A DNA stretch of 64,000 nucleotides, taken from assembly GCA_964017185.1 (NCBI GenBank), contig OZ024870.1:57166312-57230311 (forward strand), written 5' to 3'. The position numbers and the translations under genes were made by a program. The notes beneath the pieces were generated by a model, which saw nothing but the letters and a program-made list of their open reading frames with translations, searched no databases and had not been told where the DNA came from. The DNA is from Rugalucina vietnamica (lineage: Eukaryota; Mollusca; Bivalvia; Lucinida; Lucinidae). Below are positions 10,305-21,300 of this stretch, piece after piece (the stretch's first letter is position 1; every line of letters begins with the position of its first letter).

Positions 10305-13300
10305 TAATATACAGAGATTTTTACAGCCATAGAAAAATGGACGAAAGTTCGACCCGGGTGCTGGGGGATACTCAAATAATTATAAAATGGGTGTGTATGT
10401 GCCCCGGTATGTTAAAGGGGACTTATACAGTGTAAGATGATTTAAAATGTACAGATGATTTAAAATTGGATAAGAATCGCTATAAACAATACAAATAAAC
10501 TAATTCGCATTTTGGGTATCATAGGTAGTAGTTCCTACAAAGGTCAAAAATCATAGTTTGTATCAGTGGGCAATGTTTGAATCACGTTATCCAAGATGTT
10601 AGGGAATATTGGTACCGAATAAACTACCAATTACTGTTACCCACTACTGTTCTGCTGATCGTGCGAAAACTTATTTAGACTTCTAACACACCTCGCCTAT
10701 ATAGCCAATGGTAAAAAAACGTGTTATATTGTGCAACAATTTCACTGGGCGAATAAGCGTGACGTTACTTTGCGGCATTTGTGACGTCAGCTATCCCACA
10801 AAGCAGCGTTAGACGGTGAAACGTCGTTCTAGCGCACAACAAACGTAATAAGTGTGTGTAAATACCAGCAATACAGTCAAATATTTGGCGGGATGTCGGC
10901 AATGCAATGGCGGAAAGCTGAACGATATCGACGGTTTCAGCAACATTTATTCCGTTTATTGTGTGTTAGAATCGAAATAGATCAGCTCAAGTGCGTGAAT
11001 TGTTGAGTAATAATTCACTGTTTGTCGGTCAGTTGTAAGAAGATAAATCACTCGCGCTACGCGCTCGTGATTTGATCTTCTTTACAACTGACCTCCAAAC
11101 AGTGAATTATTACTCAACAATTCACTGCTAGAGCTGATCTATTTCTTAATTATAATCATTAAAACAACAACAACAACAGCAACAACAGCAAAACAAAACA
11201 AAAAATCCTGACCTGCCTTTTAGTCAGAATCAGCTCATTTTGTGGAGTTATGTCCCTTTTTAAAGGGTTGGAATGCAATTTTGTAGTATAATCATTTTGA
11301 AAACACTTATTTAACAAGCTTCGAACTAGGTCAGCAAATAAGAGGACCATAAATGGAAAAATAAACTGCTATGTTTTCTAACTATTCCAATGATATCATT
11401 CTTTCAGAAAATGAGAAAGATACTGATAGTGATGGTGAAAGTCAAATTAGTGCGTTCCAAACTGAAACTCAGCCAACAACCGCATCTGGTCAACACGAAA
11501 ATGACACAACTTTAGATCCAAATGCCGATGATGAGAGTCACAACAGTAATGATGGTCAGAAGGATGAAAATAACAATGTCACTGATGAGAAAACTAGTAG
11601 CAAAAGAAAGCGGAGAGCCCCAGAAAACTGGAAGAAGAATATTAGGAAAAAGAAAAGGAACAGTGGTGAACAATATGTAACAGCAAGAGGCGAAACAAAA
11701 GCCGCTAAAACGTTTACTGATTTCAGTTGCTTCTGTCCATTAAAATGTAGTGAAACTGTACCCGTTGAAAGCAGAAAGAAATGCTTTGATACCTTTTATT
11801 CAAGCGGAAGCTGGGAAATACAGACAATGTATATAGCTGGACATGTGAAATCACAAGAAGTTTATAGAAGATATGGCAAAGGAAGCCCAAGTAAATCAAG
11901 GCGACAGAATACCAGATATTATTATCTAGATAACACTGATGGAAGACCAAGAAGGGTATGCAAGACTATGTTTTTGAAGACTCTAAGTATTGATAGTGCA
12001 CGTGTACACAGAGCCTTACTGAAAGCTGAAAGTGGAAACCTTATTGATCAGAGGGGTAGACATACCGCATGGAACAAGCGAGAGGAATCAGATACAGAAT
12101 ATGTGAAAGAGCATATCACAAGTTTTCCAACATATAAATCTCACTACAGTAGAAAAGATACAGAAAAAGATTACTTATCACCAGATCTTAATCTATCACT
12201 TATGTACAGACTTTACAAAACGAAATGTGAAGAGGAAGAAAGAAATCCAGTTAGCCAGTCATCTTATAATGACATCTTCTACAAGAATTATAACTACAGC
12301 TTCAAGCCACCAAGCAAAGATACATGTAAAACTTGTGATATGTTACACACCCAGATCAAAGCTGAGAGAGAAAAGCCTGAAACAAGTAAAAATATAGAAA
12401 AACTCAGAGCTGATGAAGAGAAGCATGAAAAGCACATCGCCGAAAGCAATAAGGCACGTCAGACATTGCAAAGTGATCAAACTGATCCTAAAGCTGATCA
12501 GTCTAAAGTAACAATTACTTTTGATCTACAGAAAACGCTCCCAACCCCAAAGCTTACAACTGGAATTGCCTATTATAAACGCCAATTATGGGTGTATAAT
12601 CTTGGAATTCATGTATTTCAGAATGAGGATGACAAAGCCTACATGTTTATGTGGCATGAAGGACTGGCATCTCGTGGTGCTCAGGAAGTATCATCTTGTT
12701 TGAGATATTTTGTTCAACGCCAAATGCAGACAGGGGTTCGACATTTGACTGCTTGGTCCGATTCTTGCGGAGGTCAAAATAGAAATATTAAGGTTTGCTG
12801 TATGTGGATGCACTTACTATCTATATCTGATCTTGAAACTGTAAACCACAAATTCCTTGAGAGTGGCCATTCTTATTTGCCATGCGATAGCGACTTTGGC
12901 GATATAGAAAAATATGCGAAATCACAACAACTAGTCTATGAGCCAGAAGAGTGGTATAAAATTGTACGTGACGCACGCATCAAACATCCATTTAATGTTG
13001 TCAAAATGAAGATTGAAGACTTTGTGTCCACTTCTGAGTTAGAAACTGCTGTAGTAAACAGAAAGAAAACAGAAGACAACGAAAAGGTTGAGTGGCTGAA
13101 AATGAAACATATTCAATTTCGGAAGTCGTCACCATTGGTTCTGTACTACAAATACAGTCATTCTGATGAGAATTTTAAGAGCGTTAGTCTTGCTCCCAAA
13201 AGGAAAAGTAAAAGTGGAGAAATATCTTCAGATCCCTCTCTCCTCAACCCAAAAGGCAGAACCATAACTAAGGAAAAAATGAAGGATCTGAAAGATTTGC

Positions 13301-13416
13301 TTCCATACATCCCGCCAGTGCATCACAAGTTTTATAAATCCTTGAAAGGTGATGGTAGAGTGGTGCTAGATGATATATGCGGAAACAATATTGATTATGA
13401 GTTGGAGGAAGATTAA
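9378..13416 (+). CDS. Two-exon DUF7869-type (transposase-like) protein; exons 9378-9513 and 11408-13416
   Basis: Exon 1 starts at ATG 9378 in a good context (CAAGATGG). It encodes 45 residues ending DKDPNYEPG and stops at a GT donor (9514). Exon 2 follows the pyrimidine tract and AG at 11406-11407. The phase-1 junction restores glutamate, and the spliced CDS is 2145 nt (714 aa). An acidic N-terminus is followed by a basic patch, a cysteine-bearing region (CKTCDML), a predicted coiled coil, and a core with three candidate acidic positions: TFDLQ (D418), WSDSCGGQNRN (D497) and GHSYLPCDSDFGDIE (H533, D539, D541, E546). The DSCGGQNRN signature is typical of the widespread DUF7869 family in invertebrates, often regarded as transposon-derived. 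Its place inside TIRs supports a transposase role (inference). The frame is intact, so the element may be recent. Confidence 0.82.
9781..9985 (-). repeat. Hairpin MITE (AACATAGATTGTG family), partial
   Basis: It contains ACATGTCCGTG at its left end and a central inverted repeat pairing GATTGTGAGTAC with GTACTCACAATC, plus GAGGCGGTTCTAAC. It is related to 15021-15290, 39648-39880, 46612-46766, 57990-58252 and 58932-59212. It is nested in the intron of the DUF7869-type gene. A separate left terminus (CATTACGAAAGC) is at 10123. Confidence 0.6.
10249..10302. repeat. (ATT)n microsatellite
   Basis: Uninterrupted ATT repeat of about 18 units within the intron. Confidence 0.95.
10974..11145. repeat. 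Long foldback (hairpin) element
   Basis: GAAATAGATCAGCTC at the left is the inverse of GAGCTGATCTATTTC at the right, and most of the arms pair. The centre reads CTCGCGCTACGCGCTCG. It is a non-coding foldback MITE nested in the intron. Confidence 0.8.
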
Positions 13417-13458
13417 TTGGGATTATGGTATATTGTGTTATTTGTCATTTCAGTTCTT

Positions 13459-14265
13459 ATGCTACCTGATGAGGTTTTGTTGGTGATTATGAAGCTGTTG
13501 AGTGTTGAAGATACAATCAGTTTGTCAGCCGTCAATAAGAGATTTTACCGTCTGGCCCATGACAGAGAACTGTGGAAAGAGTTCTGTTTAAACAAAGATC
13601 CACACGAGAATGAGTCCCTTCGCAACATCATTGCAAGACACTGTCTTCATTTTGAGAAACTTCAGTATGAAAATCAACGGGGAACACTTTGGAATTATTT
13701 TGCACTGTTATGTATTCAATCACAGTTGATGTTGTGTAAGAATGTAACAGAAATCATTTTAACTGATAATTTAATGATACAATCCTTGAAATTTGCAACT
13801 TGCATGCCAAAGCTCAAAACTATTGATCTAAGTGGGTGCAATTTATTAAGCAGTCATGAGCTACAGTACTTATATGGACATCCAGGGCTAAAAGTGGTTC
13901 ATTTAAGAGAGTTTCATGAACTAAGACATTTCCGAGGCTTTCACTTTGTTGTTGAGCTAACACAGAAAGCCAATATTGAAGAGCTTGACATAGAGAGAAG
14001 TACGTACATAACCCCCAAAACTTGTAAGGCCATTATCAATGGCAGTCATTTAAAAGTACTGCACTTTTCTCCAAAGTGGAAACGACCACCTGCCTGGAAA
14101 ATTTTCAATGACACTTGTCAAGGTATTGAATTTGGATTAGACTTCAAGGCAGTCCTTGAATTCAATGTATCGGGGTTTAGATCATCAAGATTGCTTGAGC
14201 TGTATAATAAAGCACCGTTCTGGGCTACATTTGACTCTGAGGAGTCTGAAGATGGCGAAAATTAG
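13459..14265 (+). CDS. F-box protein with LRR-like C-terminal region, inside the DNA transposon
   Basis: From ATG 13459 to TAG gives 268 residues. An F-box begins at once (MLPDEVLLVIMKLL, then LSAVNKRFYRLAHDRELWKEFC), the Skp1-binding domain of SCF ubiquitin ligases. Residues from about 95 on contain leucine-rich segments (LKTIDLSGCNLLSS, LKVVHLRE, IEELDIE, LKVLHFS), a likely substrate-binding part. The tail is acidic (DSEESEDGEN). An AG acceptor with a pyrimidine tract ends at 13453, only 37 bases after the DUF7869 stop, so this could be a spliced 3' exon or a separate unit starting at the ATG. It lies inside the TIRs, so it is cargo or an accessory gene of the element. The substrate is unknown. 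Confidence 0.75.
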   Translation: MLPDEVLLVIMKLLSVEDTISLSAVNKRFYRLAHDRELWKEFCLNKDPHENESLRNIIARHCLHFEKLQYENQRGTLWNYFALLCIQSQLMLCKNVTEIILTDNLMIQSLKFATCMPKLKTIDLSGCNLLSSHELQYLYGHPGLKVVHLREFHELRHFRGFHFVVELTQKANIEELDIERSTYITPKTCKAIINGSHLKVLHFSPKWKRPPAWKIFNDTCQGIEFGLDFKAVLEFNVSGFRSSRLLELYNKAPFWATFDSEESEDGEN

Positions 14266-14882
14266 TTTATGAACATGGTGTTGGGAAAGTAACGATTCAA
14301 AAGCCTGATTTAACATAATGGTAGATCTACGTTATATGTGCCTTCGCGTTAACAAAGCCAACAATTTGGGTTTCCGACCAGGTACGACAAAATCCGGGCT
14401 GCACGGTGAAAGAAGATGGCTAGTACCTTAAAATTTTGTATTTACGAAGTAGATGGAATGTACTATCTGTGTAGCGAAACAAAAGCGCTGATCAGCTTCG
14501 CGGTTACTAACAAAAAGCTGATCAGCGCCTATGTTTTCACATATGCAATTTGTTGGTGTTCTTGTTAACGGCTAAAATTACATTTTTGTTCAAGTTCACA
14601 GGTTTGTTTGAGAGTTCTTTTTTAAAATTATATTTGTGAAGGATAGTTCAGTGTGGCTCAATCACCTGAGATAATAGCAAAGAATCAATGCTTAAGTGAA
14701 CTATCCCACAAAATCATTGTTTTAAAAATACTCATGGGATGTATAAAACTCTGCAAATGCACAAATTTATACACAACGAATGTCCAATCACTAGAACCTA
14801 AAACCTTTTCAAGGAATTTATGTTTGTCTGTTGGGGGAATAAAAAATGATAAATCGTGAGTTTCTCAATAGCAACTGTTAAG
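14266..14882 (+). other. 3' region of the DNA transposon
   Basis: Apart from the nested MITE, it contains subterminal motifs (14641 inverted, 14695) and AATAAA at 14838. No further gene is seen. Confidence 0.5.
14360..14580. repeat. GATCAGC-hairpin MITE inside the DNA transposon
   Basis: It carries a central pair AAAAGCGCTGATCAGC / GCTGATCAGCGCCT and the flank GGTTTCCGACCAGGT. Relatives are at 16510-16610, 49890-50110 and 58660-58870. It lies 3' of the F-box gene and probably inserted later. Confidence 0.6.
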
Positions 14883-15020
14883 GGGTTGGTTCTCTCTAGC
14901 ACAACACCACCCAAATATCTGGCTTCAAATGAAGTTTTCTAATGAAAACTGATATCTTCTATATGCAAATACACAAAACTATGTGATTTATACATGGTCA
15001 GATCAGAGAAGTCGTATTTC

Positions 15021-15290
15021 CATTACGAAGACTTGCCCGTGCAATCAATATACAGCGATTTTTTTCAACTGTAAAAAAATTTAAAGTTACATTGGAAAAA
15101 ATCTTCGATATTTTTTCATATTTTTGCTTAAAACATTGATTGTGGATACGCGTTAGAACCATACTCACAATCAATGTTTTGGATCATAAAATTTAATAAC
15201 AAAATAGGTATATCTCCTGTAAACCCCAGTTTTAAGAATATAAAGTGGTGTTCAATGGGGAATACTTTTCACGGACATGTTTACCTTGTA
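15021..15290. repeat. Hairpin MITE (CATTACGAAAAC family)
   Basis: It runs from CATTACGAAGACTTGCCC to ACGGACATGTTTACC, with a central pair ATTGATTGTGGATAC / ACTCACAATCAAT. An equivalent copy is at 39648-39880 in block 2. Confidence 0.7.
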
Positions 15291-16289
15291 ATATACTTTG
15301 TGTCGTATCGTATACTTCCAAACATGATGCCAACAGCTACGAAAAAACTGAAAGCAGCTTAAAACTACTAGAAGTCAGCACGAAAAGGTTGCTTTAAGTC
15401 TCTTGAGAAAAAGTATGGAATCATCTAGAGGCATCTTGCTATATTGGTATTATTAAAAAGTAAAATGTCTCTGCATATCTTTCGATGCAAGGCATATAAC
15501 AGAATGAACATATATTCCAATGAAGGACGTTTCGTCTTGGTATAAATCAAATGTGAGACACATAATCAAATTTGTGCGAACAGTAAAACACATATGTCAT
15601 AAACTGGGATTGGAAATATGACTTATCCATATACAATAAAATAATCTTCAGTCTTTTGTTTCCCCATAGAGCCCTGAAAACACAGTCAAAAGAAACAAAT
15701 GTCGTCACGAAGAATTAAGGGGCATTCGAGAGGATCGGTCAACTATTCACTCTTGACTGCATTGTTAATTGTAAGAATTAAAATCCAGGAAATGACATCA
15801 AAGTCATAATCATATAGCATACACCAAGCGGGAATGGAATAGGCATTATGAATGATCAACGTATAAATTTGAATATACATACAAGAGTATGAAGAGGAAA
15901 GTAACCATCTATTTTCCAATTAGGTTGTAATTAAGGTGGCTTCATTGAAAGAAACAAAAAACATCATGCACAACAACGAAGCAGTAAACCCGTACATCAT
16001 AGTTGTGGACCCGCATTGTAATGGTCAGTGTAGCTTAAAACATCGGTAAATCAAAATCATACAATATGACATTATGAGTATATAAAGGGTATGAGTTAAC
16101 ATACGAAAATAAATAAACAAGGTAATTAATTCTATGCGATTGTACAAACCCAATAATTTCACGCATCCAATTGTTGTTTGTGGATTTGTGAAATTACGCA
16201 AAATATTGCGTTTATCAGTGTCTCTCAGCAAATAAAATAAAAATGAAACTGAGATCCTTTAAGAGCAGTGGGCATATTCATGAGAAAGG

Positions 16290-16337
16290 TAATGGGCCAT
16301 ACCGCTGTTTCGGCTATTCATGCCTCTTCAGTGACCC
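16290..16337 (-). ncRNA. Hammerhead ribozyme motif, type I with minimal stem III
   Basis: The minus strand reads CTGAAGA (16325-16331), stem II of GGC/GCC with a small loop, GAAA (16308-16311), and a very short stem III ending in GUA. Stem I pairs GGGTCA with TGGCCC. All invariant core bases are present. It lies in a repeat shared with 40085-40290 and 45735-45870. Hammerheads of this shape occur in Penelope-like elements and metazoan retrozymes. Confidence 0.7.
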
Positions 16338-17583
16338 TTTAGATTTGGCAACATGGAGCCAAAGAGAGTTACTGTAATGTTGCAAAATTCAACATGGTAG
16401 TCGATACAAAGACTAGCATAATCAAAATGAGGCCAAATAGATTAAACGTTGGCATAATTTTCTGATTTCTCAAAATACCAGAAGCTTGAAATTTCGGATT
16501 TAAGTAGGAGAGGAATTGTACTATCCGAGTAGCGAAAACAAAGGCGCTGATCTGCGCCTTTGTTTTCGCCTATGCAGATTGTTGGTTTTCCCATGAGGCG
16601 GCTCAAATCAAATGAAAAAGACATAATGGACATAGATTGTCTTATTGTATTACTGGAAATTGGATAACGAAATTCCGACGCCAAAATAAAGGAGAGTGTC
16701 CGAAAATGGAGCAAAGACCTGTAGTTACTGGACATTGATATGTAGAATACAGAATGATCTAAATATAATGAGCACCCCAGGAGTAAATATTATTTAAAGT
16801 CATATCTAACATGATATAAAATATTATAATTGTGACACTGTTTCCGTTCCTCTACCTTAATATGTGTATGCAAAAGCCAGATATTGCATTTCTATTAAAG
16901 AGCTGCAATATACATTCATTTTATCTGCTTTATCTCAAAAGACTAAACTTCAGATTCGCAGGTTGGCAATCGCCTTTATTCCTGGATATTGTTTACCAAA
17001 GCCGTCGATTCTTTTGTTTCGTGAGTCCACATTCAAGAAACTAGATTAGGTTCACCTATCTTCATCGAAGTCAACAGTTGAAAATTGGATTCTGTATAGA
17101 AATTGTCTAAGAGCTACTGCATGAAACATTGAGTGTTTATGGCATAATGTGAGTGTTGTAAAACAGTGTTACTGAACTATTCTATTCCTTAGTTGTACCT
17201 TTACATGTTGTTTCTGTTCAATTCATAGAAGTCAACCGTTCAAAGCAGGCCTACGGGCAACGATGTTAGTACGCAATTGTGATTATACTTATGCATTGAC
17301 CTATCGATTCCGATGGAAATATTTTCTCGTGTTAGGATTCCAAATTGAAGATTTTGCTTTTAGATGGCTTAATCCATCAATATTTACGATAAGATGATAC
17401 CAGAATAAAATAGACAGGACTTGCACAGGTTCTTGATTGCATCTACATTCTTCATTATTATTTCAGTTAAGAAGCATGTACCTTAAAAACTACGAGTCCT
17501 GGTCCATTGAAAAAAACGAAGTATTGTTCTAATAAAAATTCTTATATACCCGACAAAATAAGAAACACAAGAGTATCATTCTG

Positions 17584-17678
17584 AAATGAATTTGTGACAT
17601 TAGGTATGATCTTTATGAAGACATGATGAAATTCATCATGTCTTCATAAAGATCATACCTAATGTCACAAATTCATTT
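17584..17678. repeat. Perfect 47-bp palindrome
   Basis: Arms 17584-17630 and 17632-17678 are exact reverse complements with a one-base spacer. No coding sequence is present. It may be a foldback MITE or a recent fold-back duplication. Confidence 0.9.
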
Positions 17679-17993
17679 ATATAGTTTCATATTATTCGGT
17701 ATGCATTGTATATTTTTTAAAAGTAGATGTCAAAGTTCGGTTCCAGAAAATTTGCTATAAACCATGTGGTGGACAAATCGTCACGGTCGCATTAACATTT
17801 CACCATTTTTTAATTAATTTTACAGCCATTAATGCAGGTGTATGTAATCCTTTGAGTACACTTGATGATACACAGATACATTTTCTTTCCAACTTTTATC
17901 TGCATTTTATTCAAACACGGGTTCTAAAGGCTTGACAGCTTATGTCATGTTACACCATTTCCAAGAACAATTGCATACCGGAATAAATCTTAA

Positions 17994-20380
17994 CCAGAGG
18001 ACCAATGGTCCTGTAAACGCTCACCTGAGACCTGAGATATATACCAATAAACTTGCTTGACTAGAATGGTAATATACATGTATATAACCCCAGGGCAGGG
18101 TCAGTGCAAACTCTGGAGTCAATAATGTCTTTTTTAAATCATAAAGATTCAATCGTATTGCCAATTACTGCAAGTTTTGCCCTTCAAATGACATTGTAAC
18201 AATTTTCCCTATTTAGATGTGTGGGCAAACTTAAGTTGACCTTGCCGTAAAAAGGTCAAGGTCATCCCAGGGTCATGATTTATACAAACTTTAATAGTGC
18301 TTCATGCTAAGTTTCAAAATCATAGGCCTTCTGGTTCTTGAGAAGATTTTTAAAGGTTTTTGCTATTTATAGCCATGGCTGCCATCTTGGTCATGTGACC
18401 TTGGCCAGTTATACAAACTTTCATTCACTCTTCCTAAGAATGCTCCACATAAAGTTTGGCTTTGATTGGCCAAGCGGTTTCAGAGAAGAAGATCTTTGAA
18501 TATCACTGTAATATACATGTATATTGCCCCGGGGTGGGGGCAGACAGACCCCTGGGGTCCAATTTTTTTCAGAATCATCAATCTTAAGTCCATTTGCCCA
18601 TTTCCTGCAAGTTTTTTCTACAAATGACATTTTAACACTTTTCCACATTCAAATGCATGAGCGGCCTATGTTGACCTTGCCGTAAAATAGGTCAAGGTCA
18701 TCCCAGGGTCATGATTTATATAAACTTTGTAGAGTTCCAGTCACTGATGCTTCACACCAAGTTTCAAAATCATTGGCCTTCTGGTTCTGGAGAAGAAGAT
18801 TTTTATTTTTTTTTTCTATTTATAGCCATGGCGGCCATCTTGGTCATGTGACCTTGACCATTTATATAAACTTTCTTTTCCCCTTCCCAAGGATGCTCCA
18901 TATGTAGTTTGGCTTTGATTGGCCAAGCGGTTTTAGGGGAGAAGATGTTTCACTATTATGGAAATATACATGTATATAGCCCTGGGGCAGGGGCAGACAA
19001 CCCCCAGGGGCTAAACTATTCCATTAACATTAATCGTCTGTCCATTTGCTGTAAGCTGTACCCATTAAATAACATTTTACCATTTTTTTCCCATTCAAAT
19101 GCATTGGCGACCTAAGTTGACCTTGCCGTTAAATAGGTCAAGGTCATCCTAGGGTCATGATTTATAGAAACTATGATGGGCCCACGCCCCAATGCTACAT
19201 ACCAAGTTTCGTGGAAATCGGCCCACTTGTTCTGGAGAAGAAGATTTTTAAAGGTTTTTGCTATTTATAGCCATGGCGGCCATCTTGGTCATGTGACCTT
19301 GACCATTTATATAAACTTCCTTTCCACCTTCCCAAGGATGCTCCATATGACGTTTGGCTTCGATTGGCCAAGTGGTTTCAGGGGAGAAGATGTTTCATTA
19401 TTATGGAAATATACATGTATATAGCCCCGGGGCAGGGGCAGACAAACCCCCAGGGGCTAAAATTTTCCATTGACATTAATCTTCTGTCCATTTGCTGTAA
19501 GTTTTACCCATTAAATAGCACTTTACCATTTTTTCCCATTCAAATGCATTGGCGACCTAAGTTGACCTTGCCGTTAAATAGGTCAAGGTCATCCTAGGGT
19601 CATGATTTATATAAACTATAATAGGCCCACGTCCCCGATGCTACATACCAAGTTTCGTGGAAATCGGCCCACTGGTTCTGGAGAAGAAGATTTTTAAAGG
19701 TTTTTGCTATTTATAGCCATGGCGGCCATCTTGGTCATGTGACCTTGACCATTTATATAACCTTTCTTTCCCCCTTCCCAAGGATGCTCCATATGAAGTT
19801 TGGCTTTGATTTGCCAAGCGGTTTCAGGGGAGAAGATGTTTCATTATTATGAAAATATACATGTATATAGCCCCGGGGCAGGGGCAGACAACCCCCAAGG
19901 GCTAACATTTTCCATTAACATTAATCTTCTGTCCATTTGCCTATTCCCAGTAAGTTTTACACATTAAATAGCATTTTACCATTTTTCCCATTCAAATGCA
20001 TTGGCAACCTAAGTTGACCTTGCCGTTAAATAGGTCAAGGTCATCCTAGGGTCATGATTTATATAAACTATGATGGGCCTACATCCCCGATGCTACATAC
20101 CAACTTTCGTGGAAATTGGCCCACTGGTTCTGGAGAAGAAAATTTTTTAAGGTTTTTGCTATTTATAGCCATGGCGGCCATCTTGGTCATGTGACCTGGA
20201 CCATTTATATAAACTTTCGTTCCCCCTTCCTAAGGATACTCCACATGAAGTTTGGCTTTGATTGGCTAAGCGGTTTCAGAGGAGAAGCTCTTTGAAATTG
20301 TGAACGACGTACGACGGACGGACGCCGGAGCATGGGCATACTATAAGCTCACCTGTGAGCCTTCGGCTCAGGTGAGCTAA
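17994..20380 (+). mobile_element. Tandem-unit element with CCAGAGG start and hairpin-CTAA end, copy A
   Basis: It starts CCAGAGGACCAATGGTCC and ends with a GAGCCTTCGGCTC hairpin followed by AGGTGAGCTAA. It interrupts a repeat whose uninterrupted form is at 1-260. Inside are about five units of roughly 445 bp, each with CATGTATATAGCCC, AGGTCAAGGTCATCC and TTCTGGAGAAGAAG. Copies B and C are at 36450 and 40434. Open frames inside only reflect the repeat units. It is non-coding. Confidence 0.8.
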
Positions 20381-20739
20381 AAACCGCGAAACGTTCAAGC
20401 ATTATTTCAATGATCTGATACAGTCATGATCGATCAAATTATAGCTTAAAAGACAAATACCAGTGCTCCAACTTCACTGGCTTCGAAATACTTCAAAGGA
20501 TACCATTATTACAGCTTCAAGATTTAAGCACATACCCGAATCTTGAATTGATGATACCGTTGAATAATCACATTCAAAACATGTTTGCTACTGTAGTTGC
20601 ATTGATGTTTGTCTTGCATACAGCTGTACAAGCAGCCATTCCAACACTTACAAGGTGAATTTTATCAATATTTGATCAGCAATTAGAAATTAATAACTTT
20701 TCAAGTTTTATCAATCGATGAAGAACTTAATGGGACATT

Positions 20740-21160
20740 GCGTTTCTTTTTTCCCGTTTGTAGATTCTCCGCACGAAACTCCATTTTCCGCATATTTATG
20801 CGGATATTCTCATGCGGACTATTGGAACAATATTTCCCCATCGTGCGGACATCAAACTTTAAAAAATAAAAAAAGAAGAAGGATGTTGCATGCGGAGAAT
20901 GTTCCGCTTATCCCGCATGATGCAGAAAATTTGTTCCAATACTCGGCATCACGCGGAATTTGAATGCGGAATTCCGCACTGATGCGGAGTATTGGAACAT
21001 ATTTTCCGCATCTTGCGGAAAAGTAACAGGGAATTTTCCGTTTGATGTGGAATTCCAGAAGGCAAATTGATATGGAATATATTCCGCATCATGCGGAACA
21101 TATTCCGCATGATCCGGAACATATTCTGCATGATGCAGATCTCCGCATCCTGGGGAATTC
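20740..21160. repeat. Cluster of GCGGAATTCCGC-type palindromes
   Basis: Many copies of TTCCGCAT.ATGCGGAA variants follow one another, each self-complementary. Similar clusters are at 24195-24250 and 29985-30330. Apparent ORFs on both strands are by-products of the repeat. Confidence 0.75.
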
Positions 21161-21184
21161 AATATTGGACTTTCTGTTCCAGAG

Positions 21185-21300
21185 AAGGTTTTTACCATAT
21201 ATGGGTGTGGCGACCACCTTGGTCATGTGACCTGAACCATTTTCTGCATTTATACAAACGTTCGAATCAGCATTCCCAAGGCTTCATATGACTTTTATTT
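21185..21300 (+). repeat. Fragment of the hairpin-CTAA tandem-unit element
   Basis: It shares the GGTTTTTACCATATATGGG and CTTGGTCATGTGACC blocks with the elements at 36450 and 40434. Confidence 0.6.

Larger units (their letters stand above)
9514..11407 (+). other. Intron of the DUF7869-type gene, filled with repeats
   Basis: GT donor at 9514 and AG acceptor at 11406-11407. It holds two inverted subterminal motifs (9738, 9770), part of a hairpin MITE (9781-9985), an (ATT)n tract (about 10249-10302) and a long foldback (10974-11145). Nothing else coding is seen. Confidence 0.75.
9109..14912 (+). mobile_element. Complete 5.8-kb DNA transposon encoding a DUF7869-type protein and an F-box protein
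   Basis: The TIRs are 9109-9138 and 14883-14912, matching at 25 of 30 positions. They start GGGTGGT and share TGCTA and GAACCAACCC. The flanking 4-bp duplication AAAT is at 9105-9108 and 14913-14916. The paralogous block at 39531-39555 reads directly across with a single AAAT, giving the empty site. Subterminal copies of GTGAACYAACCC-like motifs occur at 9127, 9251, 9350, 9738 (inverted), 9770 (inverted), 14641 (inverted) and 14695, as expected for transposase-binding sites. A possible poly(A) signal AATAAA is at 14838. The superfamily is not assigned. MITEs have inserted inside it (intron, and 14360-14580). Confidence 0.85.
253..17420. repeat. Large repeated block, copy 1
   Basis: Blocks here recur in the same order at 30548-45650 and partly at 46044-50600. 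Matches include 253-720 with 30548-32430; 6385-7080 with 32560-32655 plus 37981-38500; 7345-9104 with 38790-39544; 14917-15480 with 39545-40080; 15480-15960 with 40285-43130; and 16600-17420 with 44210-45640. Differences are mostly clean insertions (Naiads, DNA transposons, MITEs). The underlying unit is probably about 10 kb. Whether it began as a segmental duplication or as a large mobile element cannot be decided here. Confidence 0.7.

Noticed and set aside
16442-16735. Minus-strand frames with similar peptides here and at 44073-44465
   Set aside because: The similarity comes from the duplicated non-coding blocks; the frames contain MITE hairpin sequence and differ by indels.
18076-20300. 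Tandem 445-bp units considered as a CRISPR or satellite array
   Set aside because: Units are long, diverged and bounded by element ends shared with two other loci; the organism is eukaryotic.
20908-21291. Several frames with repeated HAEYVP/MRNMF-type peptides
   Set aside because: Translations of the GCGGAATTCCGC palindrome cluster in all frames.
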